From the NCBI GenBank assembly GCA_000697055.1, contig JNDT01001351.1:17836-81835 (forward strand): a stretch of 64,000 nt of DNA. The letters are read 5' to 3'. The DNA comes from Saksenaea vasiformis B4078. Lineage: Eukaryota > Mucoromycota > Mucoromycetes > Mucorales > Saksenaeaceae. The translations under genes were made by a program, and so were the position numbers. The notes beneath the pieces are model-generated. The model ran no database searches, had not been told where the DNA came from, and worked only from the letters and a program-made list of their open reading frames with translations. Below, piece by piece: positions 1 through 11,544 of the stretch (position 1 is its first letter; every line of letters starts with the position of its first letter).

Positions 1-736
1 AAGTAGGACGAGACACCATGATAGATGAGCGGACCACCAACAGTTCCGAAACCCAGGATCATGGTTTCGATGGGATGAGCATACTCGGCAGCAATGCCGA
101 AAGGTGCCGCGTACTCGTGGTGGACTTTGTGCACTTTCTTATAGAAAGGAGGCCAATGCATGAAACGATGCATATGATAATGATAGAAATCCTCAAAGAT
201 AAAAAAGATGGCCACCTGTGTCAACATTTGTTGCCTAAGAAAAAAAAAAAAAGAGCAATCAGTTTTCCGTATCCCCTCCTCCTCCTCCTCCTCCTCCATG
301 CAAACCACATCACAACCATACCATGCTGGAAAAGGGGCAGAGACTTTCATACCCAAGAAGGTAGCCATGGGATGGAAGAAGAAAATCAATGGTCCTTCGA
401 ATAGAAAATGGGAATAAAGGACCTTCTTCGTACAGTTCCAGTAGTCATCCGTGGTGTTTGGTTTATTCTAAATCTCCATGATGAGAAAATAAAGACCATG
501 TTAAAAAAATTTAAACTTACAGCTTGTAACTTGTACTTTTTGAAATAAGGAATATAGTCGCAGATTAAGAAAGGAATGAAACGACCGAAATACACCAGTT
601 CGTGCATGAGAAAGGCGAACACACCCGTCACTATCAATGGATTACGGTCTTTGTACATCAGTTCCCATTGTGTCTCGAGCCAATTAAGTTGATAGGTCTG
701 ATCTAATAGGGTTGCATTCGCCATGACGGATGCCAT
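1..736 (-). CDS. ERG25: C-4 methylsterol oxidase (3' end outside window)
   Basis: Sterol C-4 methyl oxidase, an ER membrane di-iron enzyme that oxidises the C-4 methyl groups of 4,4-dimethylzymosterol in ergosterol synthesis. Exons are 736..521, 467..322 and 234..1, with GT/AG introns of 53 and 87 nt; the gene runs off the window. The N-terminal part carries hydrophobic segments around VTGVFAFLMHELVYFGRFIP. The third exon shows the histidine boxes of the fatty-acid hydroxylase superfamily: DFYHYHMH and, downstream, KKVHKVHHEY. The start at 736 (MASVMANATLL) is preferred over the in-frame codon further upstream at 811, which would add a poly-Phe leader; 724 is an alternative. The remaining C-terminal histidine motif lies outside. 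It is divergently oriented to the homeobox gene. The family assignment is firm; the exact start is less so. Confidence 0.93.
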
Positions 737-2390
737 CTCGTTGGAAGGAGTGAGGGGAAGGCTACAAAAGGGGAAAAAAAAAAGCAGAAACACTTGGGCG
801 CGCTGGAGCAAAAGAAAAAAAAATAAACACGGCGGAGCCCAACACCGATAAGGAAGAAAGTTTGCCCTTTTTTCTTTTTCTTTTCATTGCAACATGGTAA
901 ACAGGACCAAGAAAAAAAGTGAATGGGTTATATGGCTATTTATTTCAAAGTACCAGTAGGATTCTATTAGGTGTTTGTTATTTTCTTGATCCAAGAGTTT
1001 CGTTATTTTAGTTTATCTGGGCTGTCAAAGTAACGTGAAGGAAATCGCTTGCCGCTTTGATACGAGCCCCTCCACAACCAGACAAAACTCCCGCTTAAAA
1101 CACAGCAAGCAGACGAGGTTGTACAAGTTCATTACGTTAGCGTTACCTGTACGTCAAAACCGATTTGTCTTGTTTCGTATGTCGATAAATGAAAGAAGAA
1201 TATCGCCGTTTCCTACCATTCTCTCGTCAAAAACAACACATCTTTTTTTTACTTTATGCGCAATGACGTTTAACATCAGCCAGCAAGCGTCAATTAAAAA
1301 GAAAAAGGAAAAAAAAAAGAAGAGTGAAAAAGGTTTTATGACGTCGACTGTACAACGAACCAAGTAGCTTCTCTTGTAAGAGAGGATTGTTGATGGGGAA
1401 ACACGACTGCGCCTGGTTGCTAAGCCAACTTTGAAATTTTTTTTTTTGCATTAATATCATATCATGAACGGCCAGATCGATCGATGTTATTGATTACGAA
1501 ACTCTCTCGAGATACCAGGTGATCATTGATGTACAACCGAATTTAACGAATGCAGAAAAGAAAAAAGAGAGAGACAGAGAAAGGTGTGTGTGTGTGGGAG
1601 GGGCGGTTGGAGATGCACGTTGTATCTATCTAAATGCAGTCAAAAAGGGATCGACCGGGTTTCTATCTGTGCGTTGAGCTGTTTGATGCGGCGATGCGCG
1701 GGTTGTTCCACCTGACTGGACATCTTTTCTTTCGTTACCTCACCCATTTAAGGTCACAAAGGATCACAAACGAAAGGGCATCATTCAACAAAATGTAACA
1801 CAAAGACCCAAGGACAATTGTACGATAAGCCCAAAGACATCTAGTTTAGAAACCTTGTCATTCAAGAAGGGTAATCATTAGCCAAAAAGGATGGAGTCAT
1901 TTGATTTTTCTGCATATCCCCAACAGGGTGTGAGTTTTGATGTTCAGATGGTCAAAGCGTAAACCTCAACACATCACATGCTAAAAGGAGGTTCTTTCCT
2001 TAACCTCCCACCGAATCACTATGATTTCTTTTGACCTGTTCCTTTCGAAATTTGAAAGCATCGAATCAGATGATATGAAAGGTAATCATGTTCAACAACC
2101 TCGTTCCCCCCCTTCTTTTGTCCATCTGATGGCTAATCCCTTTTTTCAAAAGGTGTCATTTTGGGTTGGTCACGCGTTGCACAGGTGGCTTTTTAGCAAG
2201 AGATATATATCCTTTTGCTCATTAAGTTTCGCCCGTCTTCCGCATTTCCTGTCAGGCGCCAGTTGCTCTTAAACTGTTTCCATGCGATAGCAACCACCTC
2301 TTTCTTCCTCATTTCATTCTTCTTACCTCTTCTTCTTCTTCTTCTTCTCCTCTTCAACTCAACTTGGACTCATTGCTCATCCTTCTCGTC
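737..2390. other. Intergenic region between two divergent genes
   Basis: This 1.65-kb stretch separates ERG25 (leftward) from the homeobox gene (rightward), so it holds both promoters. It is rich in A/T runs and pyrimidine tracts, with CTT-type repeats just before 2391. No ORF in it resembles a protein family and no RNA gene was recognised. Confidence 0.6.
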
Positions 2391-3425
2391 ATGACTTATT
2401 CATCTTGTGAAACAAAGGTAAAACGTAAACCTCGGTTATTAGTAAAACAAGAGAGAGAACTGACATCCTCTTGGCTTTCTTTCTTTCTTTTTTTTCTTTT
2501 TGCACTCTCTCCTTTATTTTCCACGTAGCGTATTTTCAGTCCTGTCATACTGTTCCATGACCATCAATATGTCAAGAGTGGATCAGGTGACCTCAGGCAC
2601 ATACATATCTCCTATCCTGACCCGTGCTACGAATCTTCTATCGAGTCCCATCGAAGAAGAATTCATCGCATGTTGGAAAAAAATACACAGTACTGGTCTG
2701 ATATTATTGCTTGGTCAAGAGGTAAAAGAAAAATAGCCTCTTCTTCTTCTTCTTGTTTTCTCATCCGACAGCTTTAGGTGCAGCCTCTCGAGACAATAAC
2801 TATTCTCCGGTTCCCTCACTGACTTCCTCTCCGACTACATCCTCTCCATCCTTGAAAAAGAGTCAACCAATTCCCCGTCAACGCTCGGATTCCTCTTCCT
2901 CTTCCTCCTCCTCCTCTTCTTCTTCTTCTTCTTGCTCCTCTTCTCTATCTTCCTCCTCAACAACGCACGCAACGTCACGCTCTAAACGCATACCGTCTCC
3001 CGCGCCCGAGGCCAGCAAAAAAGCCATGAAACGCCGTCGAGGCAACTTGCCAAAGGCTGTCACTGCCATCCTCCGTGATTGGTTGGCAAAACATAAAAGA
3101 CATCCCTATCCTACAGAAGAAGAAAAAGCAATCCTTGCTGAAGAAACAAATTTGACTTTGAACCAGATCAGTAATTGGTTCATTAATGCCCGACGACGCA
3201 TACTACAGCCTATGCTAGATCAGGAAATGGAGATGAAAAACAAAGACATCAACATCTTATCATTTGAATCTTCCCGTGAAGGTAACAAACATCCCTATCT
3301 ATTTAGCTGAGATGCAAGTACTGACATCTATTTCCTATTTTTTTTTTAAAAAAAAAGATACATACTACGAACGGCGCGAATCATTTGCGTCCACGAAAAG
3401 ACGAAACACAGGTCGTCGAAGATGA
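2391..3425 (+). CDS. TALE-class homeodomain transcription factor
   Basis: Sequence-specific DNA-binding regulator. Exons are 2391..2417, 2529..2721, 2772..3281 and 3358..3425, giving 265 residues. The homeodomain occupies roughly residues 158-222. Its third helix reads WFINARRR (209-216), and the proline-containing loop HPYP (184-187) with the three-residue extension places it in the TALE superclass (homeobox KN type). The serine-rich stretch at about 112-137 is encoded by TCN repeats. Exon 2 is read in the frame giving [17 protein letters not shown], not in the longer open frame from 2500. That choice makes the donor at 2722 a good GT and keeps the phase into exon 3. The last exon adds a basic tail ending NTGRRR. 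The target genes cannot be told from sequence. Family is certain; the short first exon is the weakest part. Confidence 0.88.
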
Positions 3426-6173
3426 ACAAGCAAGGTCCTTGTTAGTTTATATTGTATTAAGTAGTTTGTATTTCCTCCTAAAAAGAAAAGAAAGAAAAAT
3501 GGAATTGTATAGTTGGGTGCCTGGTGCATTCTTGTTGAAACTCCCCCAAAACGAAAACTTGTTCAATTTTTTGTATCTTAAAAAAATCAATGATGATTTA
3601 TCTTTATATATCAATAGCACCCAGCTTTAAAAGTATTTTACACTCTCTTCCTTTGGTCAAATATAAGATGGCAAGCTCTTTCTCTACGGATGAGCTCATC
3701 TTGGGCTTTGAAGTGTGAAATTTGCACACTAAGTGCTAGTCGACAACTTTAAATGGCATCTGTGGTCCACATGCTTATGCAGCATTGTCGATGATGATGA
3801 CGGACAAACCTTTCTTGACACAAGAACGAAAATGCAAGTGAAGATCTTGATTTTATGGAAAAAAACAGCGCGAGATAGAAACCTGTTCAAAGACTAAAAA
3901 AAAAATTGACAACCTTTAGGGGACTTGTTTGTAAACCACGATCTGTTTCTTTTAAGGAAAAAGGGAAGTATTTTAGGGCCAGTGGGCTCCTGCTCTACGA
4001 CCTTTCCATTCCTGGACAATTCCTGACAGTAGCAAAGACGAAGCTTTGTACTAAAGAGCACCGTGCCACGCAGAGTTTCTCTCTCTTCTTGCTTTGGTAA
4101 AGGGAAAATTACATTGAGTTGTAATGTATAAAACACGTTGCTATGTACAGACTGCCATGTGGGGAAAAAAATAGGTTTCCAGGCACAAATAGCTTTGGGT
4201 GTGTCTCCATAGTGCTAAGTACTACCTTGGGTTGGTCAAAGTTGCCATCCAACCTTCTTTTTTTTTTCTTGCCAATAGCAGCAGAGCGTTCCACAGCAAA
4301 AGGATTGGTGCAATGACGACAGGCGCAGTTTGTTTTTCCTTCCACATGAAAACGACTTGGGTTCGTGGGATATGGATTCGTCGGATTTACCCAGCAGTGA
4401 ATAGCATTTGTTGTCCTTAAACGAACTGTGATCGACAGTAATTAAAAAAAAGGGGGGGGGCGAGGAATGGCTTCCGCAGCGTCTACTAATAATTTTTTTT
4501 TTTCAATGGATGGGGTCCGACCGCGAGAAAATGGATACCTTCCTCCAGTCACAATTTGTAACTTGGACTAGGTTTTTTCTTCAGTGCTTCTTTTCCCCGT
4601 CTATGTGTTTCAAACTGGATGGTTCCACAAGCACTTGCACTTCATGCTTCAAAAGCACGTTCCGTTTTTCCCTTGTCAACGGATTTACCGTTTCACTTCT
4701 GCATTCCCGGTAATTCAACGGCTTGCTTTCACTCAAAATTATTATTATTTTGTTTATCGGTGGTTTCAGTGTCCCTTAATTCTAGTAATGGCTAGGATGC
4801 ATGCGTCTTCTTCTTTTTCTTCTTCTTCGCAGTTTGAGCAGCATGCAGTAATGATTGTTTGACTAGGAGCTGTATTTCTGGGATCCATCGTGTTGAACAT
4901 AGACTCCATTGCCCTACATCGTACGATAACAGGGCGAACCCATCTGTATTACAGTATCACTGTTTCAGGAACCCACCAGGTGCTAGAAGAACTTACATAG
5001 TCCATGTGTTTTCTGCATTGCGGGATAGGAAGAGCTCGGAACTCAGTGAACTCATTTCAGATTGGCTACAAGAACACAGGGAAGACGGAGCGACTTCATC
5101 TCGGTTTCCATCCATCATGCAATACCACGCGCCAAGCGCCAGACTCAATGGTTTTTTGAAAGAATGGCATCTGGTGTGGTCACTACTTCCCCAAAAGAAC
5201 GGGTTCTTATTTCCATACATGAAGAGTCTGGGCGTCAACGGAGGAAGAAACAATCACGGTGGATGCATGGCCCAAATTCAAATCGAGTCGATTTTTTTTT
5301 CAGAATAATCTTAGCACGCTGATCTTATCTCTCTCTTCATCCACATTCTGCACTTCACATGGTATCTGTTACAAAAGTCTTATCTCAATTACTAAACGTA
5401 ATACCATGGATCCATGAACAACATTAACTTGGGTTCGTTTATTCTTTCAAAGTCACGTTATCCCAACTATTTGGAATTTAGCTCAAAGGGGCATTCTGTC
5501 AATATGCTCAATTTCTACAGGTACGCCATCACGAGTCTAAAGAGAGAGAGAGAGAGAGAGAGCGACAGGGAGGGAGAAAATGTCGTGATGGCCAAGTTTA
5601 AAGACATAGCCAAAAGTAGAAAGTAATATTTGTTTTATCGGAAATAAATCAAGGACTCCCCTTTTTTCTTTCTTTTACTGATCGTGCTACGGCCCAATCG
5701 GATGTGTCAATCATTACCGCAGATGCAGCCAGCACCAACTCCCCCTTTTTTTCTTCTTCTTACATACCAGCACCGAAAGTGAGGGATACATTCTCTGCAA
5801 AGTCCTGGATAACAACGCACAACCTTTCCAGAAAAAGAAGCGGACATGCTGTAGTGCAATCTGGATTGTGTGTATGTGTGAGAAAGAGAGAGACAGAGAG
5901 ATGCTGCCAGTGAAGTGATGAGCATCATTTCATCCTACATATTCTCTTCAATGATGCACAAGACCGACAGTGTGTCATTCATCGTAGGGGAGAAAAGGAG
6001 GCCGTTGTTGGGCTGGTTTTTATACAAATGCAAACGATACAACGGTTCTAATCGAAAGAGTTTCCAACGACCCGGTTTTGCCGTCTAAAATTGTTGCTAG
6101 AGCAACGAATACCAGGTATTCTTGTTAAATGTTATGTAAGGTGGCAAAAGGAGGACGGGAAGTCTAGTATCCA
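3426..6173. other. Gene-poor stretch with decayed coding debris
   Basis: No intact gene was recognised over 2.7 kb. Overlapping short ORFs on both strands between about 3.9 and 5.3 kb look like the remains of an old coding element (see the separate entry and finding). Near 5.54-5.57 kb there is an (AG)n run. The right end is the 3' flank of the Nudix gene. Confidence 0.5.
4225..4393 (-). pseudogene. Fragment of an unrecognised Cys-rich coding sequence
   Basis: On the minus strand an open stretch reads WVNPTNPYPTNPSRFHVEGK and then NCACRHC before a lysine-rich run. The NP-T repeats and the paired cysteines look protein-like rather than random. No start, splice partner or family could be assigned, and flanking frames are interrupted. 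It may be an exon of a dead transposable element. Confidence is low. Confidence 0.25.
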
Positions 6174-7069
6174 TTATGACTTTTTCCATTTTGTAATATG
6201 CATTTTTTGTAAATTTTCTTCTAATAACGTTGCTTGGGATTTTCCATGCAATTGATCTGTATTCACAATCGGAGCAAAGAGATCTTTGTCGTCCCATTGC
6301 TTCACAGGGTTGATCTCATTGTCTTCAATGGAAGTTTGACTTGTGCCGGCTTGATCGGAGAATTTAGATAGGTTGCTGGACTGACTTGGTTGGGAAGAGA
6401 GATCACTTGTTTTGGAGCTAGAAGGACTCGCGTCGGAATAGAAAAGAAGGCTTTTGAATTCGGGGGTAGACGTCTTGTTTGGGTAGCGTGCGATCAACTG
6501 CTTTGTACGAATTTTTGCTGCAGCCAAACGCGTCGCTTCTTTAAGATGAGGCTCTACAATCCTATTCACAGCATCATCGAATGAAAACTGTTGAAGCAAA
6601 AAAAAAAAGTGGTGTTAAGTTGGTGGATTCATCATCATAGCATGTAATTTTTTTGTCTTTACCCATTGTCGGCGGTAGACATGTTTTTCGGGAAATTTAG
6701 CTGCGATATCCGTGATCTCCAATGCATAGACATGAAAGAGCGCCACGGTAATGGTTCCGACTTTTTCTGCAAACACCCCAACATAATCTTGGATTGAGCC
6801 TTTAATGCCTGCTTCTTCCCATCCTTCTCTCATGGCGGCGACTTGAAACTCTTCATGTGGTTTAATTTTACCTCTGGGCTAGAATATATTAGTACCTCTT
6901 TTTTTCTTTTTTTTCTAGAAACACTTACAAAACCCCATCTGTCATTCTGGTATCGCGAGGTAATTAAAATAAACTGTTCCGTTTTTGCATCATAAGGGAT
7001 ACAACCGGCTAATCTTTCGATTCTAGTGTTCTTTTGTAGCCATGTACCAGATTGTTTTGAAACATGCAT
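6174..7069 (-). CDS. Nudix hydrolase, Aps1/Ddp1 (diphosphoinositol polyphosphate phosphohydrolase) type
   Basis: Predicted phosphohydrolase of diphosphoinositol polyphosphates and/or diadenosine polyphosphates. Exons are 7069..6929, 6878..6663 and 6587..6174 (256 residues). The Nudix box spans the second exon: G at the start of GKIKPHEEF, then AAMREGWEEAGIKG, matching G-x5-E-x7-REUxEExGU with the REGWEEAG form common in fungal Aps1/Ddp1 proteins. The upstream strand RYQNDRWGFP precedes the box as in the family. After the fold, a Ser/Thr/Gln-rich tail of about 100 residues is unusual, since Aps1-type enzymes are normally shorter. The start at 7069 gives a compact fold; an in-frame codon at 7165 would add 32 hydrophobic residues and is less likely. 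Substrate is inferred from family. Confidence 0.85.
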
Positions 7070-7316
7070 GTAATCCAGGAAAAAAAAAGAAGAGAAATAC
7101 AGAAAACGAAGGGCAGAAGGAATGAGGTCGTTGAGTAACTGACCAGCTGTTTGATTTGTTAACATGAAAAAATCTTTGCGTCAGCGCGCGCAAGTAAATT
7201 TACTATTATTATTATTTCGCGTTCATCTACCCATGATCTTCTTCTTCATGGGATGCAGTAACGCTTTCGATCCGATTTCTTTACCCAAACAATCGAGTAC
7301 CTCTATCTCTTTAGGG

Positions 7317-7363
<47 letters not shown>

Positions 7364-7593
7364 TCTTACTTAGGGGAGGGGTTCAGCTTCAGGGATGGAG
7401 CGGAGATTAGTTGAGAAAAAAAATTCAACATAGTGGTAGGCGAAAAAAGAGGGGGGAAAACGTGGAGAGCGACGAGTGACTCGTGAATAACTAGACGAAC
7501 TTTCTTCCTTTCCCTTCTTTTTCTTTCCATCAACTTTCAGGTAAGATGATAAGCTAATCCTATAGATTGCATACTAAAGCAAGACAAAACAGA
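7070..7593. other. Divergent intergenic region with a dinucleotide repeat
   Basis: This 0.5-kb stretch lies between the leftward Nudix gene and the rightward LC8 gene and should hold both promoters. It contains the (CA)n tract listed separately. No further feature was seen. Confidence 0.6.
7320..7365. repeat. (CA)n microsatellite
   Basis: An almost pure CA/AC dinucleotide run of about 45 bp, with one G interruption near the right end, in the shared upstream region of the Nudix and LC8 genes. Confidence 0.97.
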
Positions 7594-7984
7594 ATGACAG
7601 ATTCGAAAGCAGTCATCAAGAGCGTCGACATGAGCGATGAGATGCAGCAGGAGGCAATTGAATGCAGCACTCAAGCATTGGAAAAATACAACATTGAAAA
7701 GGACATTGCTGCACACATCAAACGTGAATTCGACAAGAAATATGGTAAATAAAAAAACTTATTTATAACTTCCTTCGTTGATAGATACTGATAAAAACCT
7801 GTATATTAGGTCCTACCTGGCACTGTGTTGTCGGTCGCAACTTTGGAAGCTTCGTTACGCACGGTAAGTTATAAAGATAAATTAGTTTTCATAAACAATC
7901 GTTGGCTCATGCATTGCAGAATCCAAGCATTTCATTTACTTCTATCATGGTCAGATCGCCGTTTTATTGTTCAAGTCGACCTAA
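7594..7984 (+). CDS. DYNLL: Dynein light chain LC8
   Basis: Small homodimeric hub protein that binds short linear motifs in dynein intermediate chain and many other partners. Exons are 7594..7744, 7810..7863 and 7920..7984. The product is exactly 89 residues, the usual LC8 length. Diagnostic stretches are [20 protein letters not shown] in exon 1, the [18 protein letters not shown] core across exon 2, and [19 protein letters not shown] at the C terminus. Both introns are short GT/AG introns. The start at 7594 (MTDSKAVIK) is the family start; the open frame extends upstream but without conservation. It reads in the same direction as the carrier gene 390 bp downstream, with no sign of functional linkage. 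Confidence 0.97.
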
Positions 7985-8375
7985 GAGAAAAGCACCGAAA
8001 ATGTTTATTTTGTTTCTACACCACGTCCATAAATAAAACTGCAAGATTAAAAAAAAATATAACAGAGAATCAGGAGCGACAAAGGGCCAAAAAAGGGGTT
8101 TTATCTGTTATGTGTACACAGTGGAATAAGTTTAGAGTTATTGGATTGTTAAGGGTAACTTAAAGGATGCGAAACTGTTTGACACATGAAACAGCTAAGA
8201 ATTCAAGTCAATGCTCGGGATTATCCAGATTTGTTGCAAATTTGGAAACCCTTTTTAGATTCCCGGTAGGTATATATATACAAGCGGCTGTCCAACTAAT
8301 TTTTTTTTTCTTCCTCTTCTTCTTTAATCAACCTTCTCTCTCTCTTTTTTTCTTATCTTTTGTTTGCCATTTTGA
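7985..8375. other. Intergenic spacer, LC8 to carrier gene
   Basis: A 390-bp AT-rich spacer holding the LC8 3' region and, near 8300-8355, a long pyrimidine tract just upstream of the carrier start. Nothing else was recognised. Confidence 0.6.
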
Positions 8376-9932
8376 ATGTTGAATCTAATTATTGCTGCCA
8401 TTCAGGTAATTCATCGTAAGCGGTCAATTGAATGCTTAATGTTGTTTTGTAAAGGCTATCCTTCAAGTCATGGTCATCGTCTTCTTTGGCTTTTGCCTGA
8501 CGCGAATGGGTTATTTTAATATGGAGACACAAAAGGTAAACAAATGTTGTATTTTATGCTTTTTGGCTCTTAAACATCGTTTTTGTTTTTCTATTCTATT
8601 TAGTGGCTGTCGAAACTGAATCTGGTGTTTTTCACACAGTGTTTATTGTTTTCCAATATCGCTTCGACCATTTCCTTAGACAAATTACTTGCATTCTGGC
8701 CTATTCCCGTCTTCTATGTGATCTTTGGTATCCTCAACTATACATGCAGTCAGGCAACCACACGGATAGCCGGCCTCAATGCTGGGTATAGACGCTTCGT
8801 TTTGGCTTGTGTCATGTTCTCCAACACCAATTCGTTACCGATCGCTACGATATCCAGCTTAGCTGTGTCGGAAGCGGGTAAAATTTTGTTTTGGAATGCC
8901 GAAGATACTCAGGAATCAGTCGCAGCGAGGTATTCTAAAAAAATGAAAAAAAATGAAAAACTTTGCAAATGCCGATACTGACCGACATATCATGCACTAT
9001 TTTTTTTTATTAGAGGTATTTCATATACTTTATTCTTCGCTATCTTTGGCAATCTGGTCCGTTGGTCTTACGGTTACAATCTTCTGCAAAGACGTAAAGG
9101 CGACGACATTGATCAACAAACATTGGGTGATGAGGAAGCAGAAGTAACAACACCGCCTTTGTTGACAACCCCCGTCTTTGGTTATCAGTCAACGGATTTG
9201 ACGAGAGCTTCTTCGACTTCTTCCTTATCGATTTCGAACGAACCCGATCTGGCACGATCCGCTCGGCGACTGAGTTCAGCCACCTTGGCGGCCCAAGCGG
9301 AGGATAGCAAGATCGTCGATGAGACAACAGGTTTGCTTGGCGTTCCAGCCACTACTGCTTCCTCGGAACCGGCTTTGTACCGATTTGCCCGTTGGTTCCA
9401 TAGTTTCATGTCTCCACCCTTGTATGCTGCTATGCTTGCCTTAGCTGTGGGTTTGTCACCCCTCAAGGGATTACTGTACGACAAGCAATCCTTCCTTTAT
9501 CCGTCTTTCACCAAAGCCATTGAGACGTGCGGAAAGGCTGCCGTGCCTTTAATCCTGACTTGTCTCGGTGCGCAGCTGACCTGTATCGCTCAATCGCAAC
9601 ATGCCGCCTCTCCCGCGATGAAAAAACCCGTGGGTCTTGCCATTTTCTGTCGTATGTTCCTTGCGCCTTTGGTGGTTATCCCAACCGTCGTGCTTTTTGT
9701 CATGTATGGTTCCAAATGGTCCACGCTTGCAACGGATCCCGTGTTCAACGTCATGATGATTGTACTCGGCTGTTCCCCGACGGCGATCAATCTCGTGCAG
9801 ATTACGCAAGTCAACAACATCTTTGAAGAAGAAATGTTGCGTATGCTCTTCTGGAGTTATGGTGTCGTATGCGTTCCCGTCTGTACATTTACTGTGTTTG
9901 TAGCTCTTACTATCGTTGCCAAACTACTGTAA
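8376..9932 (+). CDS. PIN-like transporter, auxin efflux carrier family
   Basis: Predicted multi-pass membrane transporter of the Mem_trans family (auxin efflux carrier-like), which in fungi is usually ER or vacuolar and of unknown substrate. Exons are 8376..8405, 8455..8535, 8604..8929 and 9014..9932 (451 residues). Hydrophobic helices fill the first 150 residues (for example MVIVFFGFCLTRMGYFN) and the last 200 (ILTCLGAQLTCIA, NVMMIVLGCSPTAINLVQI). They are separated by a hydrophilic Ser/Thr/Glu-rich loop at about 200-270. The conserved N-P-like crossover region shows as FSNTNSLPIA in the N-terminal half and GCSPTAINLVQ in the C-terminal half, as in fungal members. The short first exon (MLNLIIAAIQ) was chosen because it joins in phase and supplies helix 1. 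Direction and substrate cannot be told. Confidence 0.88.
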
Positions 9933-11512
9933 ATTTTTTTTTTGCATGTAACATATACCCAAAACAAATCTCATACACACACATATAAAAAAAAAAAGGA
10001 AGAATGCGGTGTGGCCTGTCACCGTGTTTTGAATGTCGTACAATTGCCCAGACCGAACTCATTGATGCAGTTCCAACTATTCCTTTTATGGTTATAGTAC
10101 CCTTTTTTTCTTCATCCCTGGCCAGAGGACGGGAAGTGGCACAAAAAACGTGTACAGATGTGCATTGATCATCTGAGAAACTAAATAAACAAAGCTGCAG
10201 ATAGAAACGATCCCAAATGAAAAAAAAAATTTTTTTGACCTGCCCTTTGTTTGTTTTATTTTGCATTCTATAGAGAAGTTTCTGCATAGCTTTTTTAATG
10301 CGCTTGGTGTTACAGCATAACAATCCGCACTATGGAATTTCCATTGTTGCACGGAAATAAAAAAAATAGAAGACTAAGTTCGACCCTAGCCACACCTTTT
10401 TGCTGGTTCAGACAACTCGGGAGGAGAACCACTCATACTCCCCACGTGCAGACAACTACTCGATCGGCTCTGTCTCAATTGAGAGACTCTATTTTATTTC
10501 AGTAACCGACACACTAAAAACATGAACCCACTCCGCACCCCGATAGCATCATCAGTCGTCCAAATCTCGATAGGGAAAAAAAGAGATAGACAGAGAGAGA
10601 TAGAGTTTACTGGCTTATCGTATACCTGGCGATTTGTTTGACAAGTGTACAAAGTTACCAAACAAAGAAAAATGGCCCGAAGTAAACAAAACCGCCTTTT
10701 TTTACCCCAGCATTAATCACTTTTTTTCTTTTTAATTCATCTCTGTTTTTGGACGATGATCTACAAAGTACTGGCAAAAAAAAATGGCTACTGCATTAAC
10801 TTTACCTCCATCTTTTTACTTTATGGTTGCGATACTCCATGAACAAACAACCTTTGCCCCAATAGAGGCACTAGAACTTGTTTAGTCTGAGAAAAAATGA
10901 CAGCCAATTGGTCAATGCTTGGTCACTCAAACCAATGCCGTTTTGATTGTTAGTCACAACCAATGGATAAGAAGTAACTTTGTTGCATTCTGCAAAAAAA
11001 AAAAAAAAATAAAACAAAATAGCAAAACCAGCTATGCAGAATCACATTGCAGAAAAAAAAAATGAAGATACCATTACTGCATAAGGAATATATAGATTAT
11101 TAATTTCTGTGCAAAGAGATTTAAACCACGCACCATGGCGCAAGCAGCAGCAGAATAATACACATCATTATCACCTAGAGTATCTCCGATGGCACATTCA
11201 AGGGGTTTCCGTAGACGTGGATCAGTAAACAAACACGGTGTAACTCCAATTCGTCATGGTAGTCTATGCAACCGTTTGACGGGACCGCAGTAAAAATTCG
11301 TAAGACCCAACAAAAAGAAAAACATCCGTAATGGCATAACTTCCCGTCAATTCGGGATGACAGCCGTAACTTTCCCATCAGCTAATGCTGAGTTGTGTTT
11401 TCATCATGTTTCTACTGGAGTATAGGGAATCATTTGCTAAACAAGAACATTGTCCTTTGTATAACCTGAAAGCTGCGGCAGCATACCACGCGGCTGCTCG
11501 TACAGCCCGCAA

Positions 11513-11544
<32 letters not shown>

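Noticed and set aside
2500..2736. Open frame starting at 2500 as the N terminus of the homeobox protein
   Set aside because: It cannot be spliced in phase to the homeodomain exon with a good donor. The alternative frame (2529-2721) gives a sensible sequence and proper phase.
2878..3069. Minus-strand Glu-rich ORF
   Set aside because: Antisense of the serine-coding TCN repeat in the homeobox gene.
7164..7373. Plus-strand ORF ending in a Thr-His repeat
   Set aside because: Translation of the CA microsatellite; not a gene.
9910..10352. Minus-strand ORFs downstream of the carrier gene
   Set aside because: Overlapping frames with low-complexity Phe/Lys runs, no family resemblance and no splice support.
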